Shown: piece by piece, positions 31,794 through 39,551 of the stretch
Layout: every line of letters begins with the position of its first letter
How positions within the stretch are numbered: position 1 is the stretch's first letter
NCBI GenBank assembly: GCA_016929195.1
Contig: JAFGJG010000108.1
Coordinates: forward strand, 1 to 48,402
Source: Thermoleophilaceae bacterium
GTDB taxonomy: Bacteria > Actinomycetota > Thermoleophilia > Solirubrobacterales > Thermoleophilaceae
Direction of reading: 5' to 3'
Length of the DNA stretch: 48,402 nucleotides
The notes under the pieces: generated by a model
Told to the model about the DNA's origin: nothing
Databases searched by the model: none
Seen by the model: the letters and a program-made list of their open reading frames with translations, nothing else
Program-made: the position numbers and the translations under genes

Positions 31794-32882
31794 TTGGTTC
31801 GTCCCCGGAAACACCTGCAATTGGGCCTGGCAGCCGCCCTCGCCGTGGTCCTGGGCCTGGGCGTGGTCGCGCTGGTGCTGCCGGGCGACGACCTCAGCGG
31901 GCCGCAGGCTCCCGGGGACCCGGACAACGGCTTCGGCGTCGGGCGCTGGCCGGCGGCGGACTGGCGGCCCTACTCGGACGACTCGCCGTTCAACCAGGTG
32001 CTGCCGCGCAGCCCGCGGCTGCATCCCGCCTCGGAGGCGATCGTGGCGCGGCTCACGGAGGAGGGCGGCCCCTCCGACCTGCGCGCCGGCGTGGCCGACT
32101 CGGACGGCGACTTCCAGCACCCCACGTACTGGTCGACGCCGGACGACCCCGAGTTCACCGTCCACTGCACGCGGCCCTTCGGGCGCTGCGAGGTCGAGGG
32201 AATGCGAGTCCGCATCCCCGACCGCGCGCGGCCGGCGGGCGGCTCGGACGCGCATCTGGCGGTCGTGGACCAGCGCTCGGGCTGGGAGTACGACTTCTGG
32301 GAGGTCTCGTCGAAGCCCGAGGGCGGCGGAGAGCTGACCGTCGGCTACGGAGGCAGGACGCGAATCGACGGCGACGGCCTTGCCTCGGACGCGACCGCGG
32401 CCCATTTCGGGCTGCTCGCGGGGATCATCCGCGCGCCCGAGCTCCGCAGCGGGCGCATCGAGCATGCTCTATTCCTGGTCGCCGACTGCGACTCCGGCGA
32501 GTACGTCTACCCCGCCCGCGGGATCGGCGCCGCCTGCGAGGACCGGGCGAACGCCCCGGCCCAGGGAATGCGCTTTCAGCTGGACATGACCGACGCCGAG
32601 ATACGGGCGCTCGGCGCCCCGCGCTGGAAGCGCGGCATCCTCCGCGCCCTGGCGCGCTACGGGATGTTCGTCGGGGACACCGGCGGCTCCCCGTGGGACC
32701 TCGAGTTCGAGTCGGGGTCCACGTACACGAGCTTCGGCTACGCCGACCCGATCGTGACGCTGGCGAAGCGCCTCGGCATCCAGCAGGAGCGCGACGGCCG
32801 CTACCACTACGAGCTGGACGACATCGACTGGCGGAGCCGCCTGCGGGTGATCGACCCGTGCGTGACCGAGCGGACCTGCTGA
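31794..32882 (+). CDS. Secreted or membrane-anchored hypothetical protein, 362 aa
   Basis: A basic start (MVRPRKH) and one hydrophobic helix (about 9-30) form a signal peptide or anchor. The 330-residue outer part is rich in aromatic, Asp and Gly residues (DWRPYSDDSPFNQVLP, WEYDFWEVSSKPEGGGELTVGYGG, RYGMFVGDTGGSPWDLEFESGSTYTSFGY) and has four or five Cys that could pair. The Trp/Gly-rich pattern suggests a carbohydrate-active or adhesive beta-fold, but I recognise no family. The start is TTG, with no better alternative before the signal helix. It converges on soxR with 7 nt between. Confidence 0.65.
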   Translation: MVRPRKHLQLGLAAALAVVLGLGVVALVLPGDDLSGPQAPGDPDNGFGVGRWPAADWRPYSDDSPFNQVLPRSPRLHPASEAIVARLTEEGGPSDLRAGVADSDGDFQHPTYWSTPDDPEFTVHCTRPFGRCEVEGMRVRIPDRARPAGGSDAHLAVVDQRSGWEYDFWEVSSKPEGGGELTVGYGGRTRIDGDGLASDATAAHFGLLAGIIRAPELRSGRIEHALFLVADCDSGEYVYPARGIGAACEDRANAPAQGMRFQLDMTDAEIRALGAPRWKRGILRALARYGMFVGDTGGSPWDLEFESGSTYTSFGYADPIVTLAKRLGIQQERDGRYHYELDDIDWRSRLRVIDPCVTERTC

Positions 32883-32889
32883 GCCCCCG

Positions 32890-33342
32890 TCAGCCGCGGG
32901 CCGGCGCGTCGCCGATCCAGTAGCGCGGGCCGGGGCCGCCGGCCGCCGCCCGGTCACCCGGGTTCGCCAGGCGGCAGCGGTCGAGCGAGAGGCATCCGCA
33001 GCCGATGCACTCCGTCAGCCCGATCTTCAGGCGCTCGAGCTCGGCGATGCGCTCGTCGATCCGGACCGACCACTGCTTCGAGAGGCGCGACCAGTCGCGG
33101 CGGGTCGGCGCCTGGTTCCCGGCGAGCTTCCCCAGCTCGACCCCGATCTCCTCGAGGGTCAGCCCCACGTGCTGGGCGTAGACGATGAAGGCGATCCGCC
33201 TCAGCACGGGCCGCGCGAAGCGGCGATGCCCCGAGCCGGCCCGCTCCGAGGCGATCAGCCCGAGCTGCTCGTAGTAGCGCAACGCCGAGGCGGCCACACC
33301 GCTGCGACGCGCCGTCTCCCCGATCGTGAGCAGGTCGGCCAT
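32890..33342 (-). CDS. soxR: SoxR-type redox-sensing MerR-family regulator
   Basis: A 150-aa [2Fe-2S] regulator. The N-terminal MerR helix-turn-helix (LTIGETARRSGVAASALRYYEQLGLIASERAGSGHRRF) is followed by the dimerisation helix and the iron-sulfur cluster motif C112-x2-C115-x-C117-x5-C123. SoxR is activated by oxidation of the cluster by redox-cycling compounds. The ATG at 33342 begins the helix-turn-helix. The divergent gene at 33384 has a promoter with the 19-nt spacer and palindrome that SoxR acts on, so it is probably the main target. The protein ends shortly after the cluster, as usual. Confidence 0.93.
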   Translation of the reverse strand: MADLLTIGETARRSGVAASALRYYEQLGLIASERAGSGHRRFARPVLRRIAFIVYAQHVGLTLEEIGVELGKLAGNQAPTRRDWSRLSKQWSVRIDERIAELERLKIGLTECIGCGCLSLDRCRLANPGDRAAAGGPGPRYWIGDAPARG

Positions 33343-33346
33343 ACCC

Positions 33347-33377
33347 TTGACTTCAAGCTTACTTGAACTTGTAGTTT
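33347..33377 (+). promoter_or_regulatory. SoxR-controlled promoter with a 19-nt spacer
   Basis: The -35 TTGACT (33347-33352) and -10 TAGTTT (33372-33377) are 19 nt apart, the over-long spacing typical of MerR-family promoters. The spacer region holds TTCAAG (33352-33357), four bases and CTTGAA (33362-33367), close to the E. coli SoxR box arms (CTCAAG, CTTGAG). The -10 ends 6 nt before the ATG at 33384. Confidence 0.75.
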
Positions 33378-33383
33378 GATCGC

Positions 33384-33707
33384 ATGAACGCAACCGTCTC
33401 CCCCAGCCGCCGGATCACCGCCGAGGTCACCTCTTGGCCGGGCGTGGAGGCCGGCCCGGGCCGGCGCGGCGAGTTCGCCTTCACCCTGGGCCGCCGCCAG
33501 CTCGGCCACCTCCACGGCGACCACGCCGCGCACTTCAGCTTCCCCAAGGCCGTCTGGGCCGAGCTCCGCGACGAGGGCCGGATCACCGAGCACCCGGTCT
33601 TCCCCGGCAAGCGCGGGCCCGCGGCGCGCCGCATCGAGAGCGAGGCCGACGTGGATGACGTGATCGCGCTGCTGCGGATGAACTACGAGCGCGCCCGGAG
33701 CCGCTGA
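33384..33707 (+). CDS. Luciferase-domain (DUF5519-like) family protein, probable SoxR target
   Basis: A 107-aa protein. The sequence SWPGVEAGPGRRGEFAFTLGRRQLGHLHGDHAAHFSFPKAVWAELRDEG, followed by the RITEHPVFPGKRGPAARRIESEADVDDVIALLRMNYERA ending, matches the small luciferase-domain family named from plant-like sequences; it is unrelated to bacterial light-producing enzymes. Its biochemical role is not known. The divergent SoxR gene and the classic 19-nt-spacer promoter imply induction by redox-cycling agents. The ATG is 6 nt after the -10, so the mRNA should be leaderless. Its last 25 nt overlap the convergent deacetylase gene. Confidence 0.75.
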   Translation: MNATVSPSRRITAEVTSWPGVEAGPGRRGEFAFTLGRRQLGHLHGDHAAHFSFPKAVWAELRDEGRITEHPVFPGKRGPAARRIESEADVDDVIALLRMNYERARSR

Positions 33708-34423
33708 GCGCGCACCACGAGCGAGCGCAGCGTGGCAGAGGTCTTCAGCCTGAAGAAGAGCGGGCGGTTGTCCGGGTAGACCCCCACGCGCGGCCAGCTG
33801 AGCGGCTGTGCGACGTGCGGTAGGCCGGTCAGGGTCCCGGCGGCCGTGTAGCCGGCGGCCGCGGTGGCGCGGACCACGCGCTCGTCCGAGTCCCCGTACG
33901 GGTAGGCGATGGACTCGCAGGCGCCGAGGCGCTCGCCGATCAGCTCGCGCGAGCCGCGCAGCTCGTCCGCGAGCGTCGCGTCGTCCACCTGCGGCAGCCG
34001 CGGGTGCGAGCGCGTGTGGGAGCCGACCTCCCACCCCTGGCGCTTCAGCTCCGCGAGCCCGTCCCAGTCGAGGCAGAGCAGCTCGTCGCGGTGCGGCCCG
34101 TCGGTCCACTCCTCGATCCCGGGCCAGCTCATCGGGTCGGGACGGCCGACCCAGTCGGTCGGCGCGTAGACGGTGCCCGGTGCGCGGTGGCGGGCGAGGA
34201 CCGGCGCCGCCAGCTCCAGTGTCGACCGGTAGGCGTCGTCGAAGGTCACTGCGAGCGTGCGCGCCCAGGGCGGGTCGGTCACGGCGCGGGTGAATGTCGT
34301 GACCCGGTAGCCGCGGCCTCCGAGCTCCGTCAGCTGCCGGTCGAGCAGCTCAGGGCTCACCGCGAGCTCCGACGGCCAGCGCTCGCTGACCGCGTGATAG
34401 CAGAGCACGAGAACGTCGCTCAT
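33683..34423 (-). CDS. Polysaccharide deacetylase (NodB-homology, CE4 family)
   Basis: A 246-aa carbohydrate esterase of the NodB type, which removes acetyl groups from amino sugars. The metal and catalytic motifs are TFDD (residues 60-63), SHTRSHP with two His ligands, and AYPYG near residue 172. It lacks a signal peptide, so it may act on cytoplasmic precursors or be exported otherwise. It opens the surface polysaccharide region and is divergent from the FemAB-like gene at 34468. TAGGTC at 34448-34443 lies 19 nt before its ATG and shares a TA with a plus-strand TAAGCT. Confidence 0.87.
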   Translation of the reverse strand: MSDVLVLCYHAVSERWPSELAVSPELLDRQLTELGGRGYRVTTFTRAVTDPPWARTLAVTFDDAYRSTLELAAPVLARHRAPGTVYAPTDWVGRPDPMSWPGIEEWTDGPHRDELLCLDWDGLAELKRQGWEVGSHTRSHPRLPQVDDATLADELRGSRELIGERLGACESIAYPYGDSDERVVRATAAAGYTAAGTLTGLPHVAQPLSWPRVGVYPDNRPLFFRLKTSATLRSLVVRAQRLRARS

Positions 34424-34442
34424 GGGGCGGCGTCGGTGCGCG

Positions 34443-34452
34443 GACCTAAGCT
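34443..34452. promoter_or_regulatory. Weaker shared-TA promoter pair, deacetylase / FemAB-like gene
   Basis: TAAGCT (+, 34447-34452) and TAGGTC (-, 34448-34443) share a TA in a 44-nt gap. The distances to the start codons, 15 and 19 nt, leave room for short leaders. Confidence 0.3.
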
Positions 34453-34467
34453 GTCGCTGGTGGGAGC

Positions 34468-35526
34468 ATGGAACCGCTGAAGTTCGACCTGCTCGACGGC
34501 CTCGATGCCGCCGGCGCGGACTGGGCCCGCCTGGCCGAGGCCGCGGGCAACGTCTTCTCCACCCCTGAGTGGGCCGGCGTGTGGTGGCGCCACTTCGGCG
34601 CGGACCGCGAGCTGCGGATCCTGGCCGGGCGCGATCCCGGCGGGACGGCCGCGGTGATCCTGCCGCTCTACCTCAACCGCTCGCGGCCGCTGCGCGTCCT
34701 GCGCTTCGTGGGGCACGGCGCCGCCGACCAGCTCGGGCCGGTGTGCGCCCCCGCCGACCGCGACCGCGTGGCCGCCGCGCTCCGCCCGATGCTGGCCGAC
34801 CGGCGCTGGCGCGCCGACCTGCTCGTGGGCGACCGCGTCAGCGCCGCCGAGGGCTGGAGCGCGAGCACCGGAGCCACCGTCCTGCTGGCCGAGCCCAGCC
34901 CCACGCTCGCGATCGAGGGCCGGAGCTGGGACGAGTTCCTCGCCTCGAAGAGCAAGAACTTCCGCGACCAGGTCCGGCGCCGCGAGCGCAAGCTGGCCAA
35001 GAGCCACGAGCTGTCCTTCCGGCTGAGTGACGCCGAGCGTCTCACCGAGGACATGACCACCCTCCTGCGGCTCCATGCCGCCCGCTGGGAGGACGCGTCC
35101 GCGGCCTTCGGCCCCGAGCTCGAGTCCTTCCACCGCGACTTCGCGGCCCTGGCGCTCGAGCGGGGCTGGCTGCGGCTCTGGGTCTGCGAGGTCGACGGCA
35201 CGCCCGTCGCGGCCTGGTACGGCCTGCGCTTCGCGGACTGCGAGTGCTTCTACCAGTCGGGACGCGATCCGGCCTGGGACGAGCATTCGGTCGGCTTCGT
35301 GCTGCTCGCCCACACGATCCGCTCCGCCTTCGAGGACGGAATGCGCGAGTACCGCTTCCTGCGCGGCGGGGACGCGTACAAGGGCCGCTTCGCCGACGGC
35401 GACCCGGGGGTCGAGACGATGGTCGTCGGCCGCGGCTCGCTCGGGCGGCCGGCCGTGGCCGCCGCGGGCGCGATCGGCCGCCTCCCCCGAGGCGAGCGGC
35501 TGCTGGCCCGCGCGAACAGCGGCTAG
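34468..35526 (+). CDS. FemAB/BioF2-type GNAT-fold acetyltransferase-like protein, paralog 2
   Basis: A 352-aa protein of the CelD/BcsL-like (PF13480-like) group. Recognisable segments are NVFSTPEWAGVWWRHFGADRELRIL, SKSKNFRDQVRRRERKLAK, LLRLHAARWED, GWLRLWVCEVDGTPVAAWYGLRF and FLLAHTIRSAFEDGMREYRFLRGGDAYKGRFA-type sequence near the C-terminus. It shares domain order with the protein at 26060. Members modify extracellular polysaccharides or peptides with acyl groups. Its place between the deacetylase and the APH-like kinase suggests work on the surface polymer made by this locus. The ATG at 34468 has GGGAG immediately upstream. Confidence 0.78.
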   Translation: MEPLKFDLLDGLDAAGADWARLAEAAGNVFSTPEWAGVWWRHFGADRELRILAGRDPGGTAAVILPLYLNRSRPLRVLRFVGHGAADQLGPVCAPADRDRVAAALRPMLADRRWRADLLVGDRVSAAEGWSASTGATVLLAEPSPTLAIEGRSWDEFLASKSKNFRDQVRRRERKLAKSHELSFRLSDAERLTEDMTTLLRLHAARWEDASAAFGPELESFHRDFAALALERGWLRLWVCEVDGTPVAAWYGLRFADCECFYQSGRDPAWDEHSVGFVLLAHTIRSAFEDGMREYRFLRGGDAYKGRFADGDPGVETMVVGRGSLGRPAVAAAGAIGRLPRGERLLARANSG

Positions 35527-35534
35527 CGGGTCCA

Positions 35535-36878
35535 TCACCAGCCCGCCTGGACGAGCCGCTGGATCGGCCCGTGCAGGTTGCGCTGGGCCCAGCCCTCGCG
35601 CTGAAGGAACACGGCGAGCGGGTGAAGCTGGCGCGCGACCCGGTTCAGCCAGTACGCGACCGCGAGCCCCTCGAGCGTCTGCAGGTCGGGCGAGACGCCC
35701 GTGGCGCGGCAGTAGTGGTGGATCCGCTCGTCCCCTCCCGCGCGCACGAGCGGCCAGAGCACCTCGGTGAAGCGCTCGCCGGGCGTGAGGTCCTTGACCC
35801 GGCGCCGCGAGAGCGCGATCAAATCGAACAGGTCGAGCAGCGGCAGCGCGTCCCGCCCCGACCACTCCCAGTCGAGCACGGTGTCGAGCCGGCCGTTGCG
35901 CACCAGGAAGTTCTCGCTCCAGAAATCGCCGTGGCTCTGCCCGCGCGGCACGTCGGCCAGCCGGCGCTCGACCTCCGCGACGATCGACGGCAGGGCCTGG
36001 CGGTCCTCGGCGCTGACGTAGTCGGCCATGCGCTCGCCGTGGGCCGCGGGGCCCCGCTCCGCCGCCATGGAGCCGGCCGTGTCGACCCCGAACAGCTCGA
36101 TCAGGAACTCGAGCGCCTGGTCCCACAGCTCGCCGGTCATCCGCCAAGGGTGCGAGCCGCGCGCGTTCGGCTCGAGCGAATAGTGGAGCGGGCCCACGCT
36201 GCCCTGCGCGAGCGGTACCACCAGGCGGTCGCGCACGACCGCCGGCGCGGCGCTGCCGGCCAGCGCGTTGACGGCCACGACCGAGGCCTCGAGGGGCCGC
36301 CGCGACGGCCCGGCCGCGAGCCGCATGAAGAACTCCTCGCCCCCCGGTCCACGCAGGTCGACCACGACCTTGCCGGACTCGAAGACGTTGGTGCAGACGG
36401 GCTCCAGGCTGACCCCGGCCGCGCCCTGGGCGCGCTCGATGGCCGTCTGGAGCAGGCTCGGCGGCGTCGGGCCGCGGCTGCCGGTCAACACGAAGCCGAC
36501 GGGCGTGCGCAGGCGCCGCACCCAGCCGCCTCGCCCGAGGCCGTAGCGGCTGCGCGAGCGGTCGCCCGTGGCCATCCGCTTGCTCTCGAGCCCCAGCTCG
36601 CGGAGCGCCCGGCCGGTCTTGCGCGCACCCGCGAGCGCGCGGGCGGTCTCGATCGGGGACAGGAGCAGCTGGGCGATTCGCACCACGGTGGGCACCGCGC
36701 TCGGCGGCTCCACCCGGCCTCCGGCGACCGCGATCGAGATGACGCCGCCCTCCCTGAGCTCGTCCATCGCGCTCCGAAGGTCCTCGGCGTCCGGCAGGTC
36801 CTCGGTGTCGAACAGCACCGCGTCGACGCCGCCGTTGGCGGACCTCGCCTCGACCGAGTAGCCGCTGTCGCGCAGCAC
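35535..36878 (-). CDS. APH-like phosphotransferase with a unique N-terminal region
   Basis: A protein of at least 447 aa whose C-terminal half is an aminoglycoside-phosphotransferase/choline-kinase-type domain: the Brenner motif HGDFWSEN (316-323) and the metal motif DWEW (336-339). The N-terminal 130 residues are unassigned; VDAVLFDTEDLPDAEDLRSAMDELREGGVISIAVAGG suggests a Rossmann-like or methyltransferase-like remnant. GTG 36878 is the first standard start, but coding-like sequence continues in frame to an ATC at 36971, with GGAG 8 nt before it and only 2 nt after the upstream stop, so the true protein is probably 478 aa. It may phosphorylate a sugar or lipid for the surrounding polysaccharide genes. 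Confidence 0.75.
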   Translation of the reverse strand: MLRDSGYSVEARSANGGVDAVLFDTEDLPDAEDLRSAMDELREGGVISIAVAGGRVEPPSAVPTVVRIAQLLLSPIETARALAGARKTGRALRELGLESKRMATGDRSRSRYGLGRGGWVRRLRTPVGFVLTGSRGPTPPSLLQTAIERAQGAAGVSLEPVCTNVFESGKVVVDLRGPGGEEFFMRLAAGPSRRPLEASVVAVNALAGSAAPAVVRDRLVVPLAQGSVGPLHYSLEPNARGSHPWRMTGELWDQALEFLIELFGVDTAGSMAAERGPAAHGERMADYVSAEDRQALPSIVAEVERRLADVPRGQSHGDFWSENFLVRNGRLDTVLDWEWSGRDALPLLDLFDLIALSRRRVKDLTPGERFTEVLWPLVRAGGDERIHHYCRATGVSPDLQTLEGLAVAYWLNRVARQLHPLAVFLQREGWAQRNLHGPIQRLVQAGW

Positions 36879-36973
36879 CTCGGTCAGGGCCGGGTCGCCG
36901 TGGCTGTCGATGCGGGCGGCCTGCTCGGGGAGAACGGCCCAAACCCAGCTCTGTCGCTGGATGACGGTGATGG

Positions 36974-38131
36974 CTAGAGCTCCGAGGCTGCGTTTCCGGC
37001 GAAGAGCGCCGTCACCCGCTGGGCCTCGGAGTCGAGCGAGAAGAGGCGGACGCAGTCGAGGCCGGCGTCCACGAGCTCCGCTCGCAGGTCCGGGTCGGAC
37101 ACCACCCTGCGGGTGGCCTCCGTGGCCGCGTCGGCATCGCCCGGCGGAATCAGGACCGACCGGCCCTCCGCCAGCTCGGGCACGCCCCCCACCGCCGTCG
37201 CCACCACGGGCAGGCCCGCGGCGAACGATTCGAACAGCACCTGCGGCACTCCCTCGGTCCAGGACACGTGGAGGAACACGTGGCTGCTCCGGTAGAGGTC
37301 CCTGAGCCCGTCGTCGAGCGACACGTAGCCCAGCAACTGCGCGTGCTCCTCGACGCCTGCCGCGCGCAGCGCGCCCGCCAGCTCGTCCTTCATGGTGCCG
37401 TCCCCGCAGACCACCAGTCGGTAGCGCGGGTCCTGGTCGCGGAGGCGCGCGAACACCTCGGCGAGCAGGAGGGGGTTCTTCTCGGGGTCGAGGCGCCCCA
37501 CGCTGAGCACGCTGAGCTCCCCGTCGTAGGAACGGGTGAGTGCCTGCTCACGTGATGTGATGTGCTCCTCGTCCACCAGCGATATGACTATCGGCAGAAC
37601 TTCCCCGCCGCGATAGCGGCGGGCGAGGTCGGGACCGACCGCCACAAGGGGGTATGCGCGGCCCAGGAGCCGCCAGATGCCTTCCAGGACGAGGGCGGCG
37701 CCGAGAATGGCGCGATTGCCCGGGTGGCGCGTGCGCATGTGGCTGGGAAAGTCCTGTCGCACGCCGAGCACAACCCGCTTGCGCCGCAGCGCGGCGAGCA
37801 GAACGAACAGCACAGCCAGCGGGTGCGGGCCCAGGAGCCAGACCACGTCCACCTCGCCGAGCAGCCGCCAGAAGCGCCGCAGGGACCTCGCCATCGCGCC
37901 CACGGCGGTCCAGGGCCGGGAGAGCTGCGCGTAGTGCGGCAGCCCGAGGAAGCCCACGCCCTCGGGCACCCTGTAGTGCGACCGTCCCTCATCCGGAGCC
38001 AGGCGCCCCACCAGGGTGAGGTGGTCCACGAACTTCGCGAGCCTGCACATGAAGACCACGAACGACTCCGGGGCATAAAGGGAATCGCCGTCGCGCCGAT
38101 ACTCGACATCGCTGTAGGCGGCGACCCGCAC
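36974..38131 (-). CDS. Family 4 glycosyltransferase
   Basis: A 385-aa retaining GT-B enzyme. The acceptor half begins VRVAAYSDVEYRRDGDSLYAPESFVVFM. The donor half has LSVLSVGRLDPEKNPLLLAEVFARLRDQDPRYRLVVCGDGTM and the nucleotide-sugar EX7E-type segment EGVPQVLFESFAAGLPVVATAVGGVPEL. It carries a hydrophobic patch (PLAVLFVLLAALRRKRVVLGV) that could touch the membrane. GTG 38131 is chosen because TAGGAT lies 8 nt upstream and the fold begins there. It is followed by the APH-like gene almost without gap if that gene starts at ATC. The sugar is unknown. Confidence 0.87.
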   Translation of the reverse strand: MRVAAYSDVEYRRDGDSLYAPESFVVFMCRLAKFVDHLTLVGRLAPDEGRSHYRVPEGVGFLGLPHYAQLSRPWTAVGAMARSLRRFWRLLGEVDVVWLLGPHPLAVLFVLLAALRRKRVVLGVRQDFPSHMRTRHPGNRAILGAALVLEGIWRLLGRAYPLVAVGPDLARRYRGGEVLPIVISLVDEEHITSREQALTRSYDGELSVLSVGRLDPEKNPLLLAEVFARLRDQDPRYRLVVCGDGTMKDELAGALRAAGVEEHAQLLGYVSLDDGLRDLYRSSHVFLHVSWTEGVPQVLFESFAAGLPVVATAVGGVPELAEGRSVLIPPGDADAATEATRRVVSDPDLRAELVDAGLDCVRLFSLDSEAQRVTALFAGNAASEL

Positions 38132-38139
38132 CCGGAGGC

Positions 38140-38145
38140 ATCCTA
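38140..38145 (-). promoter_or_regulatory. -10-like hexamer for the family 4 glycosyltransferase
   Basis: TAGGAT (38145 to 38140) is 8 nt before the GTG at 38131, the leaderless spacing. Confidence 0.4.
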
Positions 38146-38179
38146 GTCGCCGGGATGGGTGACGTCCTGCGATCACGGT

Positions 38180-38185
38180 TACCTT
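38180..38185 (+). promoter_or_regulatory. -10-like hexamer for the flippase gene
   Basis: TACCTT lies 7 nt before the GTG at 38193, the leaderless spacing. Confidence 0.4.
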
Positions 38186-38192
38186 CGAGCAA

Positions 38193-39551
38193 GTGCCTGA
38201 CGAGCGTGTAGACGGGCAGGGGCAAGGGCCGGTGCGGCCCTCGTTCGCCCGCTCGGCGGTTCTCACCTACGGCACGAACCTCGGCGTCGCGCTCCTCTCG
38301 TTCATCAGCGTCCTGATCACGGCCCGCGCCCTGGGCGCGTCCGGACGGGGCGACGTGGCCTTCCTGACCACCATCGCCTACCTGACGGCGCAGCTCAGCA
38401 CGCTCGGCGTGGCCCAGGCGAACGCCAACTTCGCCGCCCGGGAGCCGCACCTGAGCCGTTCGCTGGCGGGCACGTCGCTCGGGCTCGCCCTGCTCTTCGG
38501 CGGAACCGCGGCGCTGATCCTCGGAAGCGCGATGACGGTCTTCCCGGACATGACGGGCGACGCCGGCAAGGGCCTCCTCCTGGTGGTGCTGCTGGCGATA
38601 CCGATCCTGATCACCCAGGAGTACCTGCTGTACCTCGTGCAGGCCCACTACGGGTTCGGCATCACGAACGCGGCCTGGCTGATCACCCCCGCCGTCAACG
38701 TCATCGGGAACGGGCTGTTCGCCCTGACCGGCCAGATCACGGTGGAGTCGGCCGTCGCCATGTGGATCGGCGGGATGCTGCTCGGGACGATCGTGATGGG
38801 CTGGGCCGTGCTCCGCAGGCACGGCGGCTTCGGCAGGCCCGATCCGGCGCTGGCGAAGGAGATGCTCTCGTTCGGCCTCAAGGCGCACCTCGGCCGGGCG
38901 ATGCTGTTCGGCAACTACCGCGCCGATCAGTGGATCCTCGGCGTGATGGCGAGCTCGAGGGAGCTCGGCCTCTACAGCGTCGCCGTGGCCTGGTCCGAGG
39001 TGCTCTTCTTCCTGCCCACGACGCTGGTGGCGGTCACGCGGCCCGACCTCGTCCGCGCGAGCCCCGAGGAGGCGCGCGCCCGGGCGACGATGGTGCTCCG
39101 CGGCGCGCTGGCCCTCACGCTCGCCTGCTCGGTGGTGATGATCCTGCTCGCACCGGTGCTCTGCACCACGATCTTCGGCGAGGAGTTCCGCGGCTCCGTC
39201 GAGATGCTGCGCGTCCTGGCGCTCGGCGCGTTCGGCATCACCACGCTGAAGCTGCTCGGCAACGCGCTGACTGCCCAGCGGCGGCCGCTCCTCGAGACCG
39301 GCGCCGTGGCCGTCGCCTTCGTCACGGTCTTCGTCCTCGACTTCCTCCTGATCCCGAACCACGGCGGGCTCGGCGCGTCGATCGCGTCCGCGGTCTCCTA
39401 CACGGCCGGCGGCCTCGCGGCGGCCGTCATCTTCGGTCGCGCGCTCGGAGCGTCGGCGAGCGACCTCCTGCCGCGACCGGGCGACGTGATCTTCCTGGCG
39501 CGGAGCCTGGCCGCCCGGTTCAGGCCCGCAAGGCCGGCGCCCGGGGAGTGA
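38193..39551 (+). CDS. Polysaccharide flippase (Wzx/MOP-type)
   Basis: A 452-aa membrane protein with about 12 helices, of the MOP exporter superfamily (Wzx, MurJ, polysaccharide_synt types). Typical parts are SAVLTYGTNLGVALLSFISVLITARALGASGRGDVAFLTT at the N-terminus and the repeated helix pairs with few charges. It should move lipid-linked oligosaccharide units across the membrane for the polymerase encoded at 39520. The GTG start lies 7 nt after TACCTT. It is the only plus-strand gene within this part of the polysaccharide locus and overlaps the polymerase gene tail-to-tail by 32 nt. Confidence 0.85.
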   Translation: MPDERVDGQGQGPVRPSFARSAVLTYGTNLGVALLSFISVLITARALGASGRGDVAFLTTIAYLTAQLSTLGVAQANANFAAREPHLSRSLAGTSLGLALLFGGTAALILGSAMTVFPDMTGDAGKGLLLVVLLAIPILITQEYLLYLVQAHYGFGITNAAWLITPAVNVIGNGLFALTGQITVESAVAMWIGGMLLGTIVMGWAVLRRHGGFGRPDPALAKEMLSFGLKAHLGRAMLFGNYRADQWILGVMASSRELGLYSVAVAWSEVLFFLPTTLVAVTRPDLVRASPEEARARATMVLRGALALTLACSVVMILLAPVLCTTIFGEEFRGSVEMLRVLALGAFGITTLKLLGNALTAQRRPLLETGAVAVAFVTVFVLDFLLIPNHGGLGASIASAVSYTAGGLAAAVIFGRALGASASDLLPRPGDVIFLARSLAARFRPARPAPGE

